Shown here one piece after another: positions 8,824-15,536 of a DNA stretch of 50,199 bases (position 1 is its first letter; every line of letters begins with the position of its first letter). The notes under the pieces are model-generated. The model was given only the letters and a program-made list of their open reading frames with translations. It ran no database searches and was not told the DNA's origin. Made by a program: the position numbers and the translations under genes. Source of the DNA: an uncultured Opitutales bacterium (GTDB taxonomy: Bacteria; Verrucomicrobiota; Verrucomicrobiia; Opitutales; Intestinicryptomonadaceae); the NCBI GenBank assembly GCA_944389885.1, contig CALXNZ010000018.1, positions 1 through 50,199 on the forward strand. Reading direction: 5' to 3'.

Positions 8824-10218
8824 TCATCTTGATACGGTTGAAAAAAATTCCTCATAATAAGCGCAACCGCGCTTTATTGACTCGATGGAAAAGCCCTCGT
8901 TGGGGGCGTGAATATTGTCTTGAGGAAGAAAGAGGCCCAGCATAACGCAATCGAGTCCGGTCAGGCGATGGATATCCGACATTAGCGGAATGCTTGCCCC
9001 CTCGCGCAGGTAAAGGGGTTTCCTGCCGTAAACTTTCGACACGCATTTCTCCAATGCGCCAAATGCTTCAGACAGGCGCCGAGCCTTGATTGAAGAGCCT
9101 CCTTTTATTCCCCGCGGATCCACAAAATAAGCCTCTCCGCAAGAGGATTTTTCCCTGTTGCAACTCACCTTAACCTGTTTGGGACAGCGTTCCTTTACCG
9201 CTTTTTCCACTAAATCTAAAAGGTGTCTTGTATCCTGTCCCGGAGCGCTCCTGCAAGAAATTTTGCAAAAGCACTCAGATGGAATTACTGACTTGCTGCC
9301 CGCTCCCTGGTATCCTCCGCCGATTCCAACAAACTCCAAAGTGGGATACGCCCTGCCCGCCTCCATTGGAGGAATATCGGACTGCCGGTAGAGTTCGTCC
9401 AATCCAAGCTGTTTCTTTATGCTTTCCTCGCCGAAAGGAGCCGACGCTGTATCCGATTTTTCCCTGTCCGACATTGACAGGATGCCGTCGTAGAAACCCT
9501 GTATATTCACGAGTCCGTCGGAATTGTGCAAAGAAGCGCAAACTTCCGCCATCGCCTGAATCGGATTATAGACTATGCCGCCATACATACCCGAATGGAC
9601 GTCGCAATTTGGCCCTTTGAAGCGGAATTCCAAAGAGCCTGTGCCGCGAAGCCCAACAGTGACAATGACATCGTCCAAAGAGGCGCTTGAAGTATCGCTT
9701 AAGACTACGTAGTCATAGGCGGAGAGCATATCCCTGTTCCGCTCTATAAAGTCGCGCATATGGACGCTCCCGATTTCCTCTTCGCCTTCGAGCATAAAGG
9801 CGATATCGATGGGAGCGTCTGGATTTTTGTCGATAAAGTTCAGAAATCCGGCGATTACACAGGCAGTTGGCCCCTTGTTGTCAGCGGCACCGCGCGCAAA
9901 GATTTTTCCGTCCCTAACATTGGGCTCAAAAGGCTGGGATATCCATTTATCCAACGGATCCACGGGTTGGACGTCGTAATGCCCGTAGCACAATATTCTC
10001 ACCCGCGGATTTCCAGACGCGCATTTGCGCGACGCAAAAACTACAGGATGCAATGGGGTTTCATGCAAAATAGAATCGAATCCTTTGGACGCAAAAAAAT
10101 CCCTCAAGAACACTGCACAAGCCCGAACTTCGCCACTCATTTCCGGCAAAGTGGAAATACTCTTAAAACGCACCAATTTTGAAATAAACTCTACAACGTC
10201 AAACTTTGCCATTTCCAT
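8824..10218 (-). CDS. M20-family metallopeptidase (dipeptidase-like)
   Basis: A 464-residue di-zinc amidohydrolase of the M20 family, closest in layout to the carnosinase/dipeptidase branch. Visible metal and catalytic positions are H80 and D82 in YGHYDVQP, D113 in ARGAADNKG, the glutamates of EGEEEIGS around 146-148, the aspartate of LSDTS, and a late histidine in DNIHAPNEG. The middle part is the lid/dimerisation domain, with DVHSGMYGG. It probably cleaves dipeptides or other N-acyl amino acids in the cytoplasm, since no signal peptide is seen. The substrate cannot be told from sequence. It is the first gene of a unit with queD and queE, a pairing with no obvious metabolic logic. Confidence 0.9.
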   Translation of the reverse strand: MEMAKFDVVEFISKLVRFKSISTLPEMSGEVRACAVFLRDFFASKGFDSILHETPLHPVVFASRKCASGNPRVRILCYGHYDVQPVDPLDKWISQPFEPNVRDGKIFARGAADNKGPTACVIAGFLNFIDKNPDAPIDIAFMLEGEEEIGSVHMRDFIERNRDMLSAYDYVVLSDTSSASLDDVIVTVGLRGTGSLEFRFKGPNCDVHSGMYGGIVYNPIQAMAEVCASLHNSDGLVNIQGFYDGILSMSDREKSDTASAPFGEESIKKQLGLDELYRQSDIPPMEAGRAYPTLEFVGIGGGYQGAGSKSVIPSECFCKISCRSAPGQDTRHLLDLVEKAVKERCPKQVKVSCNREKSSCGEAYFVDPRGIKGGSSIKARRLSEAFGALEKCVSKVYGRKPLYLREGASIPLMSDIHRLTGLDCVMLGLFLPQDNIHAPNEGFSIESIKRGCAYYEEFFSTVSR

Positions 10219-10276
10219 TACCCTATTTAAAGTTTTAGCCTTAAAGCTCTAAAAGCAAATAAATTTCTAAAAAAAA

Positions 10277-10302
10277 GTCCCGAAGATTTACACCTTCGGG
10301 AC
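10277..10302 (-). terminator. Rho-independent terminator after the small lipoprotein gene
   Basis: A perfect 9-bp stem, GTCCCGAAG (10277-10285) with CTTCGGGAC (10294-10302), closes an 8-base loop. On the minus strand it is followed by a run of eight T (10276-10269). It lies 18 bases past the lipoprotein stop. Confidence 0.9.
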
Positions 10303-10320
10303 CGCAAGAAAATGTAAAAA

Positions 10321-10734
10321 TTATCTGCGCGATGTGTAATAGCGAAGGTTTTTGGCTATCGTATTAAATATTTGCTGGCTTTTCATGAGGTTGCCGTCGC
10401 CGTAGGAAATTTCCACCGAAACCTGATCGTTTGGAAGTTGCTTCAGGGCTACTATAATTTGAATGTCAAGCTCTGCACGGGCATATACGCGCCAAGAATC
10501 GTTGCCCGGTATTTGTCCTACGCGGAAATAATGCAAGTCTTTCTCCAACGCCAGATTGGTGGATTTAAACACCTGGTTTATATTTCCGGCAAGCTTTCCG
10601 CTAAAAGTGCCTCCTATTTCGTCGTAAGTCGCCATTGGATCGGCGGTAGAATCAACCACAACATTTGTTGTGCATGCGCAGAATAGAAGTACGATACTTG
10701 AAGCGGCAAGTGCTAATAATTTTTTCATGCCCAT
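10321..10734 (-). CDS. Small predicted lipoprotein
   Basis: A 137-residue protein with a lysine-containing N-terminus, a hydrophobic stretch and a lipobox ending in CACTT, so it is probably lipid-anchored at cysteine 19 or 21. The start could be M1 or M3, the second giving the more usual MKKLL beginning. The mature part has alternating strands and one helix, with an ISYGDGNLMKSQQIFN segment near the end. The shape recalls small lipoproteins of the DUF3568 type, but I cannot confirm that. The gene appears to be a single transcription unit, ended by the hairpin at 10277-10302 and separated from hisG by another terminator. Confidence 0.8.
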   Translation of the reverse strand: MGMKKLLALAASSIVLLFCACTTNVVVDSTADPMATYDEIGGTFSGKLAGNINQVFKSTNLALEKDLHYFRVGQIPGNDSWRVYARAELDIQIIVALKQLPNDQVSVEISYGDGNLMKSQQIFNTIAKNLRYYTSRR

Positions 10735-10816
10735 ATTCCAGCCTCATTCATTCGTTTTTGCAACTCTTTTTTCGACTTAAAACATATTGAAAATCCCCCC
10801 TCAAGGGCGCAAAAAA

Positions 10817-10842
10817 AATTCGGGATTTTTCTATCCCGAATT
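10817..10842 (-). terminator. Rho-independent terminator after hisG
   Basis: A 10-bp stem, AATTCGGGAT (10817-10826) with ATCCCGAATT (10833-10842), has a 6-base loop. On the minus strand it continues into TTTTTT. It lies about 70 bases past the hisG stop. Confidence 0.85.
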
Positions 10843-10912
10843 ATATGCCACGCCAAGAAATCGAAAGCCCGCCGCGCGTCGTGGATTCGATTCCGGCAAA
10901 AAAAGACAAAAC

Positions 10913-11791
10913 CTACGCAATAATCTTATTGAGCGGATACTCTACAATTCCTTCGGCTCCGTTAGCTTTTAGGGTCGGAACGATCTCCCTCACAACGCGC
11001 TCGTCAACGATTGTCTCAACTGCCACCCAAGCGGCGTCAGAAAGTTGCGATATTGTGGGTTTGCGAAGAGCCGGAAGCGCCTCTATAACCTTTGAAATAT
11101 TCGACTTTGGAAGATTCATTTTTAACCCGACTTTTCCGTTTGCGTCGAGAGCCGCCTGTAAAAGCATGGCTATGCATTCAATCTTTGCGCGTTTTTCCGG
11201 ATTTTCCCAAGCCTGCTTATTGGCTATCAATTTGGTGTTCGTGTAAAACATCGTATCGACAATGCGCAGATTATTTGCGCGCAAAGAAGAGCCTGTTTCA
11301 GTGATATCCGCGATAGCGTCCACCAAATCCGGAACTTTCACTTCGGTAGCTCCCCACGAGAACTCCACTTGAGCGTCGACGCCTTTATCCGCGAGATATT
11401 TCTTTGTCACGTTCACGAGCTCCGTAGCTATGCGCTTGCCCTGAAGGTCCTCCACGGTCTTCACGGGGGAGTCCTCTTTGACGCAGAGCACCCACCGCGA
11501 TTTTAAAGCCGTCGCCTTGCTGTATATAAGGTCGCAAACTTCTACAACATCGCTGTTATTTTCCAAAATCCAATCATAACCCGTAAGGCCGCAGTCGAAA
11601 AATCCCTGTTCGACATATCTGCTAATTTCCTGGGCTCTAACAAATCTGCCGTCGAGTTCGGGATCGTCAATAGATGGTTTGTAGGAACGCGATCCTTTTG
11701 TTATTTTCCAACCAGCTTTTGCAAAAAGGGCGATAGTTGATTCTTCAAGACTGCCTTTGGGAAGGCCAAGCATGAGTAATGGATTGCTCAC
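10913..11791 (-). CDS. hisG: ATP phosphoribosyltransferase, long form with regulatory domain
   Basis: HisG catalyses the first, feedback-regulated step of histidine synthesis, joining ATP and PRPP. The protein has 292 residues. The catalytic type-II periplasmic-binding-protein fold starts with [12 protein letters not shown] and contains [10 protein letters not shown] and the PRPP-binding region [20 protein letters not shown]-terminal HisG_C regulatory domain of about 75 residues follows. This is the homohexameric long form, which does not need HisZ. The start is GTG at 11791, with GAGGA about nine bases upstream, one of the clearer ribosome-binding sites in the window. tRNA-Gly lies 37 bases upstream on the same strand, so the tRNA may be processed from a joint transcript. 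Confidence 0.96.
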   Translation of the reverse strand: MSNPLLMLGLPKGSLEESTIALFAKAGWKITKGSRSYKPSIDDPELDGRFVRAQEISRYVEQGFFDCGLTGYDWILENNSDVVEVCDLIYSKATALKSRWVLCVKEDSPVKTVEDLQGKRIATELVNVTKKYLADKGVDAQVEFSWGATEVKVPDLVDAIADITETGSSLRANNLRIVDTMFYTNTKLIANKQAWENPEKRAKIECIAMLLQAALDANGKVGLKMNLPKSNISKVIEALPALRKPTISQLSDAAWVAVETIVDERVVREIVPTLKANGAEGIVEYPLNKIIA

Positions 11792-11828
11792 GATAAATAT
11801 CCTCGATTAGTGTGCTGAAAAAATAAAA

Positions 11829-11902
11829 TGGTGCGGGCAGACAGAATCGAACTGACATCACCAGTTTGGAAGACTGGGGTTTTACCACTAAACTATGCCC
11901 GC
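11829..11902 (-). tRNA. tRNA-Gly (anticodon TCC)
   Basis: The minus strand folds into a cloverleaf. The 7-bp acceptor stem is GCGGGCA/TGCCCGC (with the expected mate in the 3' arm TCTGCCCGC), the D-arm is followed by anticodon loop CTTCCAA within CCAGT/ACTGG, and the T-loop TTCGATT is present. The anticodon is TCC, glycine. Position 73 is A and CCA is encoded (11831-11829). The acceptor sequence closely resembles that of other bacterial tRNA-Gly(TCC) genes. Confidence 0.96.
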
Positions 11903-11992
11903 GGCACGAATTAAAGTCCGCAATAGTTGTAAAAAATTTAAACTCGTCAAGCTTTTTTACAGACATTATTTCGCAACCCCCAAAAAAATAAT

Positions 11993-12496
11993 TTACAAGG
12001 CTCCCAAAGCCTCGACGAGAATCCAAGCAAACATAGCCACAACAGCCGCCATTTTTATAAATGCAGCCAATACTCCTCCAAGGAACGCCCCTGTTCCAGC
12101 CTTTGCAGCCCCCTTCAAATCTGCACCTCCCAATGCCTCAAAGAGAAAAGCTCCGAAAAAAGGCATTACAAAAATCCAAAATATTTGGGGCGGCATAAAC
12201 ATGCCAAAAATAACACCCAAAAACGCCCCCAATGCCCCGCGCCAAGTGGCTCCAAACCTTTTAGCCCCGAGATAGGTCAACAGAAAATCCGACAGTTGCG
12301 CCCCAAATGTTATAGCCAAACCAACCCAAACTGCCGTCCACGAAAAGACGTCAGGCATGCATAATTTTGCCCCCAAAACCCCAAAAAACATTATGAATAC
12401 GCCTGGCAACACGGGCAATATCGCCCCCGCCAATCCTATGGCCAAAAAAAGCAATTCCGCGGCAATCAAAACACTTATGGCTAAATTATCCTCCAT
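11993..12496 (-). CDS. DUF456 family membrane protein
   Basis: A 167-residue, very hydrophobic protein with about four or five membrane helices and glycine-rich turns (LPVLPGVFIMFFG near 30, GAFLGVIFG near 90, GAFLGGVLAAF near 140). This layout is typical of DUF456, an inner-membrane family of unknown function. The gene is upstream of tRNA-Gly and hisG on the same strand, and divergent from the 175-residue hypothetical gene. No regulatory site was identified in the 92-base divergent gap. Confidence 0.85.
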   Translation of the reverse strand: MEDNLAISVLIAAELLFLAIGLAGAILPVLPGVFIMFFGVLGAKLCMPDVFSWTAVWVGLAITFGAQLSDFLLTYLGAKRFGATWRGALGAFLGVIFGMFMPPQIFWIFVMPFFGAFLFEALGGADLKGAAKAGTGAFLGGVLAAFIKMAAVVAMFAWILVEALGAL

Positions 12497-12588
12497 ATTT
12501 TTTATGGCTTGAAAGAAAGAAATATTTTTATTCTAATAGAAAAATCAACCAAATATAAAAACTCTCCAATTAAATAACGGCAATTTAT

Positions 12589-13116
12589 ATGGAAAATCAA
12601 GACGACAAATCCCTTATGGAAATATTCCAAAAAGAAAGGTTTTTGGCATTTTTCGACATATGTAAAATAGATGAAGGCGGAAATGGAGAGCTCGACGGCC
12701 TCTGTAAAGTAGCGGTATCGCAAGAATATCCAAAAGCCGATTACATGTCTTTAGTTTTCATATTCGACACTCCAAGCGAAGGAAAATCCGCCCTTGCCAA
12801 AAGGCTTCTCGCCAAGCTTTCTACAGAGGTATTTAAACGAAATCTGTCCGGAATATGCGCTGTCACCAGTGTCCCGGGGTCGGTGCGCCAGTCTGATCAC
12901 TATATCCACCACATAGATTTAATATTCACGCAACCCATATCCGATTCCGATATAAAAGAACGCGTGAACAAAATAGTTCTCACCATACGCCAAACCATGG
13001 GAGTCGATACCGAAGCTCCACAATGGTGGGAGGAATCTTCCGCCCCTAAACCCTCCGAAGACGAAAAGGCAAATTGGACGGAAAGAATAAAAGCTTTTCT
13101 TAAAATAAAAAAATAA
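12589..13116 (+). CDS. Hypothetical cytoplasmic protein
   Basis: A 175-residue soluble protein without signal peptide or membrane segment. The middle holds a strand-helix unit (YMSLVFIFDTPSEGKSALAKRLLAKL), and a HYIHHIDLIFTQP strand follows. The C-terminus is charged, with a tryptophan pair (PQWWEE) near 145 and a lysine-rich tail. TPSEGKS looks slightly like a P-loop but lacks the GxxxxGK[ST] spacing, so nucleotide binding is not claimed. I do not recognise the family. It lies 120 bases before argS in the same direction and may be expressed with it. The start ATG follows AATTTAT, with no Shine-Dalgarno motif. Confidence 0.75.
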   Translation: MENQDDKSLMEIFQKERFLAFFDICKIDEGGNGELDGLCKVAVSQEYPKADYMSLVFIFDTPSEGKSALAKRLLAKLSTEVFKRNLSGICAVTSVPGSVRQSDHYIHHIDLIFTQPISDSDIKERVNKIVLTIRQTMGVDTEAPQWWEESSAPKPSEDEKANWTERIKAFLKIKK

Positions 13117-13236
13117 ACTTTTGTACCTTACTAAAAATTCGGCGCCGTTCGAGATGAATCGTCGGCGTCTTTCACTTCATAAGGCGACTTCGGGAAAAAT
13201 CTTCCCAAGAAGCCCTTTTATTAGAGAAACAAAAAT

Positions 13237-15000
13237 ATGGAAATTTGGTTCCACCCAGCAAAAGAAATTGATTCAGCTGTAAGACGGGTAGCCGCAAAGA
13301 ACGGCTTCGACGAATCGTTCGACCCCCAAATAAGACCCGCAGACCCCCGATTTGGAGACTTTCAGGCCAACGGGGTTCTCCCATTGGCAAAAGCCGCAAA
13401 AACAAACCCTCGGGCCCTCGCCCAAAAACTCGCCGACGCAATTACGTCGTCGGGTGAGTTCGACACCAAACTTGTAGAAATATCTGTTGCCGGAGCAGGA
13501 TTCATAAATTTCAAGCTCACAAGGCACTTTTTGACCCTATGGCTCGAAAAATTCAGCGGCGAGAACGAACTAAAAAAAGCCTCGAGCAGATTCTACAACG
13601 GGAAAAGGGTCGTAATAGATTATCCGTCGCCAAACACCGCAAAGCAAATGCACGTCGGACATTTGCGCCCAATGGTTATAGGCGAAGCCATAAAACGGCT
13701 TTTGAAATTCTGCGGAGCAGACATAATCTGCGACAACCACATAGGGGATTGGGGAACGAATTTTGGAACACTAATACATGCCATAAAAATTGAAGGATAC
13801 GTTCTCGACCCGAAAAACGAAAACGCCCTCGAGGAGTTGGAGCAGCTATACAAGAAGGGTTCCGCCCTCGCAAAAGAAGACGTAAAACACGCCGACGCAG
13901 CCCGCGAAGAACTCGTAAAACTGCAAAATGGCGATCCGGAAAACGTCGGATTGTGGAATAAAATCAATGCCGTCAGTTCCGACGCTTTCAACAAGATGTA
14001 CAAGCGCATGGGATTGAGCATAGACATCACGCTCGGAGAGTCTTTCTACCGCGACAAAGTCGAGCGCATATACAAAGAGCTCACTGAAACCGGCATAGCC
14101 GAAGAAAGCCTCGGCGCCCTCGTCGTATTTCTGCGCGAGCACGAGCGCTTTAAGAAGCAGCCTTTCATAATACGCAAATCCGACGGAGCTTCAAATTACG
14201 CCTCCACCGACCTCGCCACGCTTATTTACAGGGTAGAACAACTCGGCGCCCAAGAAATCGTATACGTCACCGACGGCCGCCAGCAAGACCACTTTCAGCA
14301 GCTGTTCATGACCGCAAAAAAATGGTTTGACGCCAAGGGATACAAACTCCCGGAATTGCGCCATGTGTGGTTCGGCACCATACTTGGAGAAGACGGCAAA
14401 GCCATAAAGACAAAGAGCGGAGAACCTGTTCGGCTGCGCGCATTGCTCGACGAAGCTTGCGCGCGGGCAAGGGCTGTAGTGAAGGAAAAGAATCCGGATA
14501 TTCCCGACGCTGAAGCCGATAAAATAGCTGAAACCGTAGGTACGGCATCTTTGCGCTACGCGGACCTCGCCCAAAACCGCACAAGCGACTACACCTTTTC
14601 CTGGGACAAGCTTCTGGCTTTTGACGGAAACACTGCCCCATACCTGCTCTACGCCGCAGCCCGCATACACTCTATATTCAGAAAAGCCGGGGTTGACCCA
14701 AATTCCGATTTTTCCAGCCAGGCAAGCCCCTTGGAAACCGACGCCGAAATTTCGCTGGCCCGCAAGCTCGTGGCGCTTCCCTCAGTATTTGAAAACACCC
14801 TCAACGAACTGCGCCCGCATTTTCTATGCGCCTATTTGTACGAACTATCGGGAGCTTTCTCCTCCTTCTATAACGCCGATAAAGTCTTAGTGGAAGATGC
14901 TGCAGCGCGCGCGCGAAGATTCATGCTCTGTTCAAGGACAATGTCGGTGCTTGAGGTCGGATTGAGGCTTTTGGGAATAAATCCCCTGGAGAAAATGTAA
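13237..15000 (+). CDS. argS: Arginyl-tRNA synthetase
   Basis: A class I synthetase of 587 residues. The N-terminal Add1 domain that contacts the tRNA D-loop (about 1-110) precedes the catalytic core, which has PNTAKQMHVGHLR with HVGH at 139-142. A FGTILGEDGKAIKTKSGEP segment stands in place of a canonical KMSKS, as in many ArgRS enzymes. The C-terminal helical domain contains YAAARIHSIFRKAG, the usual anticodon-binding entry. The start ATG follows AAACAAAAAT. The stop at 15000 is followed directly by the ATG of the cobalamin adenosyltransferase gene, so the two are almost certainly co-transcribed. Confidence 0.97.
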   Translation: MEIWFHPAKEIDSAVRRVAAKNGFDESFDPQIRPADPRFGDFQANGVLPLAKAAKTNPRALAQKLADAITSSGEFDTKLVEISVAGAGFINFKLTRHFLTLWLEKFSGENELKKASSRFYNGKRVVIDYPSPNTAKQMHVGHLRPMVIGEAIKRLLKFCGADIICDNHIGDWGTNFGTLIHAIKIEGYVLDPKNENALEELEQLYKKGSALAKEDVKHADAAREELVKLQNGDPENVGLWNKINAVSSDAFNKMYKRMGLSIDITLGESFYRDKVERIYKELTETGIAEESLGALVVFLREHERFKKQPFIIRKSDGASNYASTDLATLIYRVEQLGAQEIVYVTDGRQQDHFQQLFMTAKKWFDAKGYKLPELRHVWFGTILGEDGKAIKTKSGEPVRLRALLDEACARARAVVKEKNPDIPDAEADKIAETVGTASLRYADLAQNRTSDYTFSWDKLLAFDGNTAPYLLYAAARIHSIFRKAGVDPNSDFSSQASPLETDAEISLARKLVALPSVFENTLNELRPHFLCAYLYELSGAFSSFYNADKVLVEDAAARARRFMLCSRTMSVLEVGLRLLGINPLEKM

Positions 15001-15531
15001 ATGAAAATAAGCACGAAAAATGGTGACGGAGGCAAAACTAAGCTGATGTTTGGCCGCGATGTATCAAAATCCTCCATAAGAGTGGAAGCATACGGGGCAA
15101 TAGACGAACTGTCCGCCACCCTCGGACTGGCGCGCTCCTTTTCAGCCGGAGAAACGAACTCCTTCATACTCGACATACAGAAGTCCCTGGTACCGCTTAT
15201 GACGGAACTTGCCACGGATAAGAACGACTTCGACAAGCTCGCCGAAAAAAATATAAGGCTCCTCGGCACGCCGGATTTGGAGTTTTTAGAGAAATACATA
15301 AGCCAAGCCGAAAGCGACGGCACTTTATTTGAAGGCTGGACCCAAAGCGGCGAATCGAGCCTTCAAGCCGCTTTAGATATGTCGAGGGCGCGTTGCCGCT
15401 TTGCTGAGCGGAGGATTGTAGAGCTTGGAGAAAGCGGTGGCTTGGCGAGGGACTTTCCCATCGTTTATATAAACAGGCTATCGGATCTTTTGTGGATTTT
15501 GGCGCAAAAGGCGGCTCTAAAGCGCCTATAA
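15001..15531 (+). CDS. Cob(I)alamin adenosyltransferase, PduO type
   Basis: This enzyme transfers the adenosyl group of ATP to cob(I)alamin to form coenzyme B12. The N-terminal ATP-binding motif STKNGDGGKTKLMFG and the YGAIDELSATLG helix are intact. The second signature, ARCRFAERRIVEL followed by YINRLSDLLWILA, is present as well. Length (176) is normal. No other cobalamin gene lies nearby, so the gene may serve salvage or a B12-dependent enzyme elsewhere. The start abuts the argS stop, and the stop at 15531 is only five bases from the converging glnD stop. Confidence 0.93.
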   Translation: MKISTKNGDGGKTKLMFGRDVSKSSIRVEAYGAIDELSATLGLARSFSAGETNSFILDIQKSLVPLMTELATDKNDFDKLAEKNIRLLGTPDLEFLEKYISQAESDGTLFEGWTQSGESSLQAALDMSRARCRFAERRIVELGESGGLARDFPIVYINRLSDLLWILAQKAALKRL

Positions 15532-15536
15532 AAGAG

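Noticed and set aside
8823-8860. preQ1 riboswitch controlling queD-queE
   Set aside because: queD follows the M20 gene with a one-base gap, so there is no leader for a riboswitch at this place, and none was recognised before the M20 gene.
12779-12810. P-loop in the 175-residue hypothetical protein
   Set aside because: TPSEGKSA lacks the G-x4-GK[ST] spacing, so nucleotide binding is not supported.
14341-14430. Missing KMSKS in ArgRS as a sign of a broken enzyme
   Set aside because: Many arginyl-tRNA synthetases lack a canonical KMSKS, and the IKTKSGEP segment is typical of this group.
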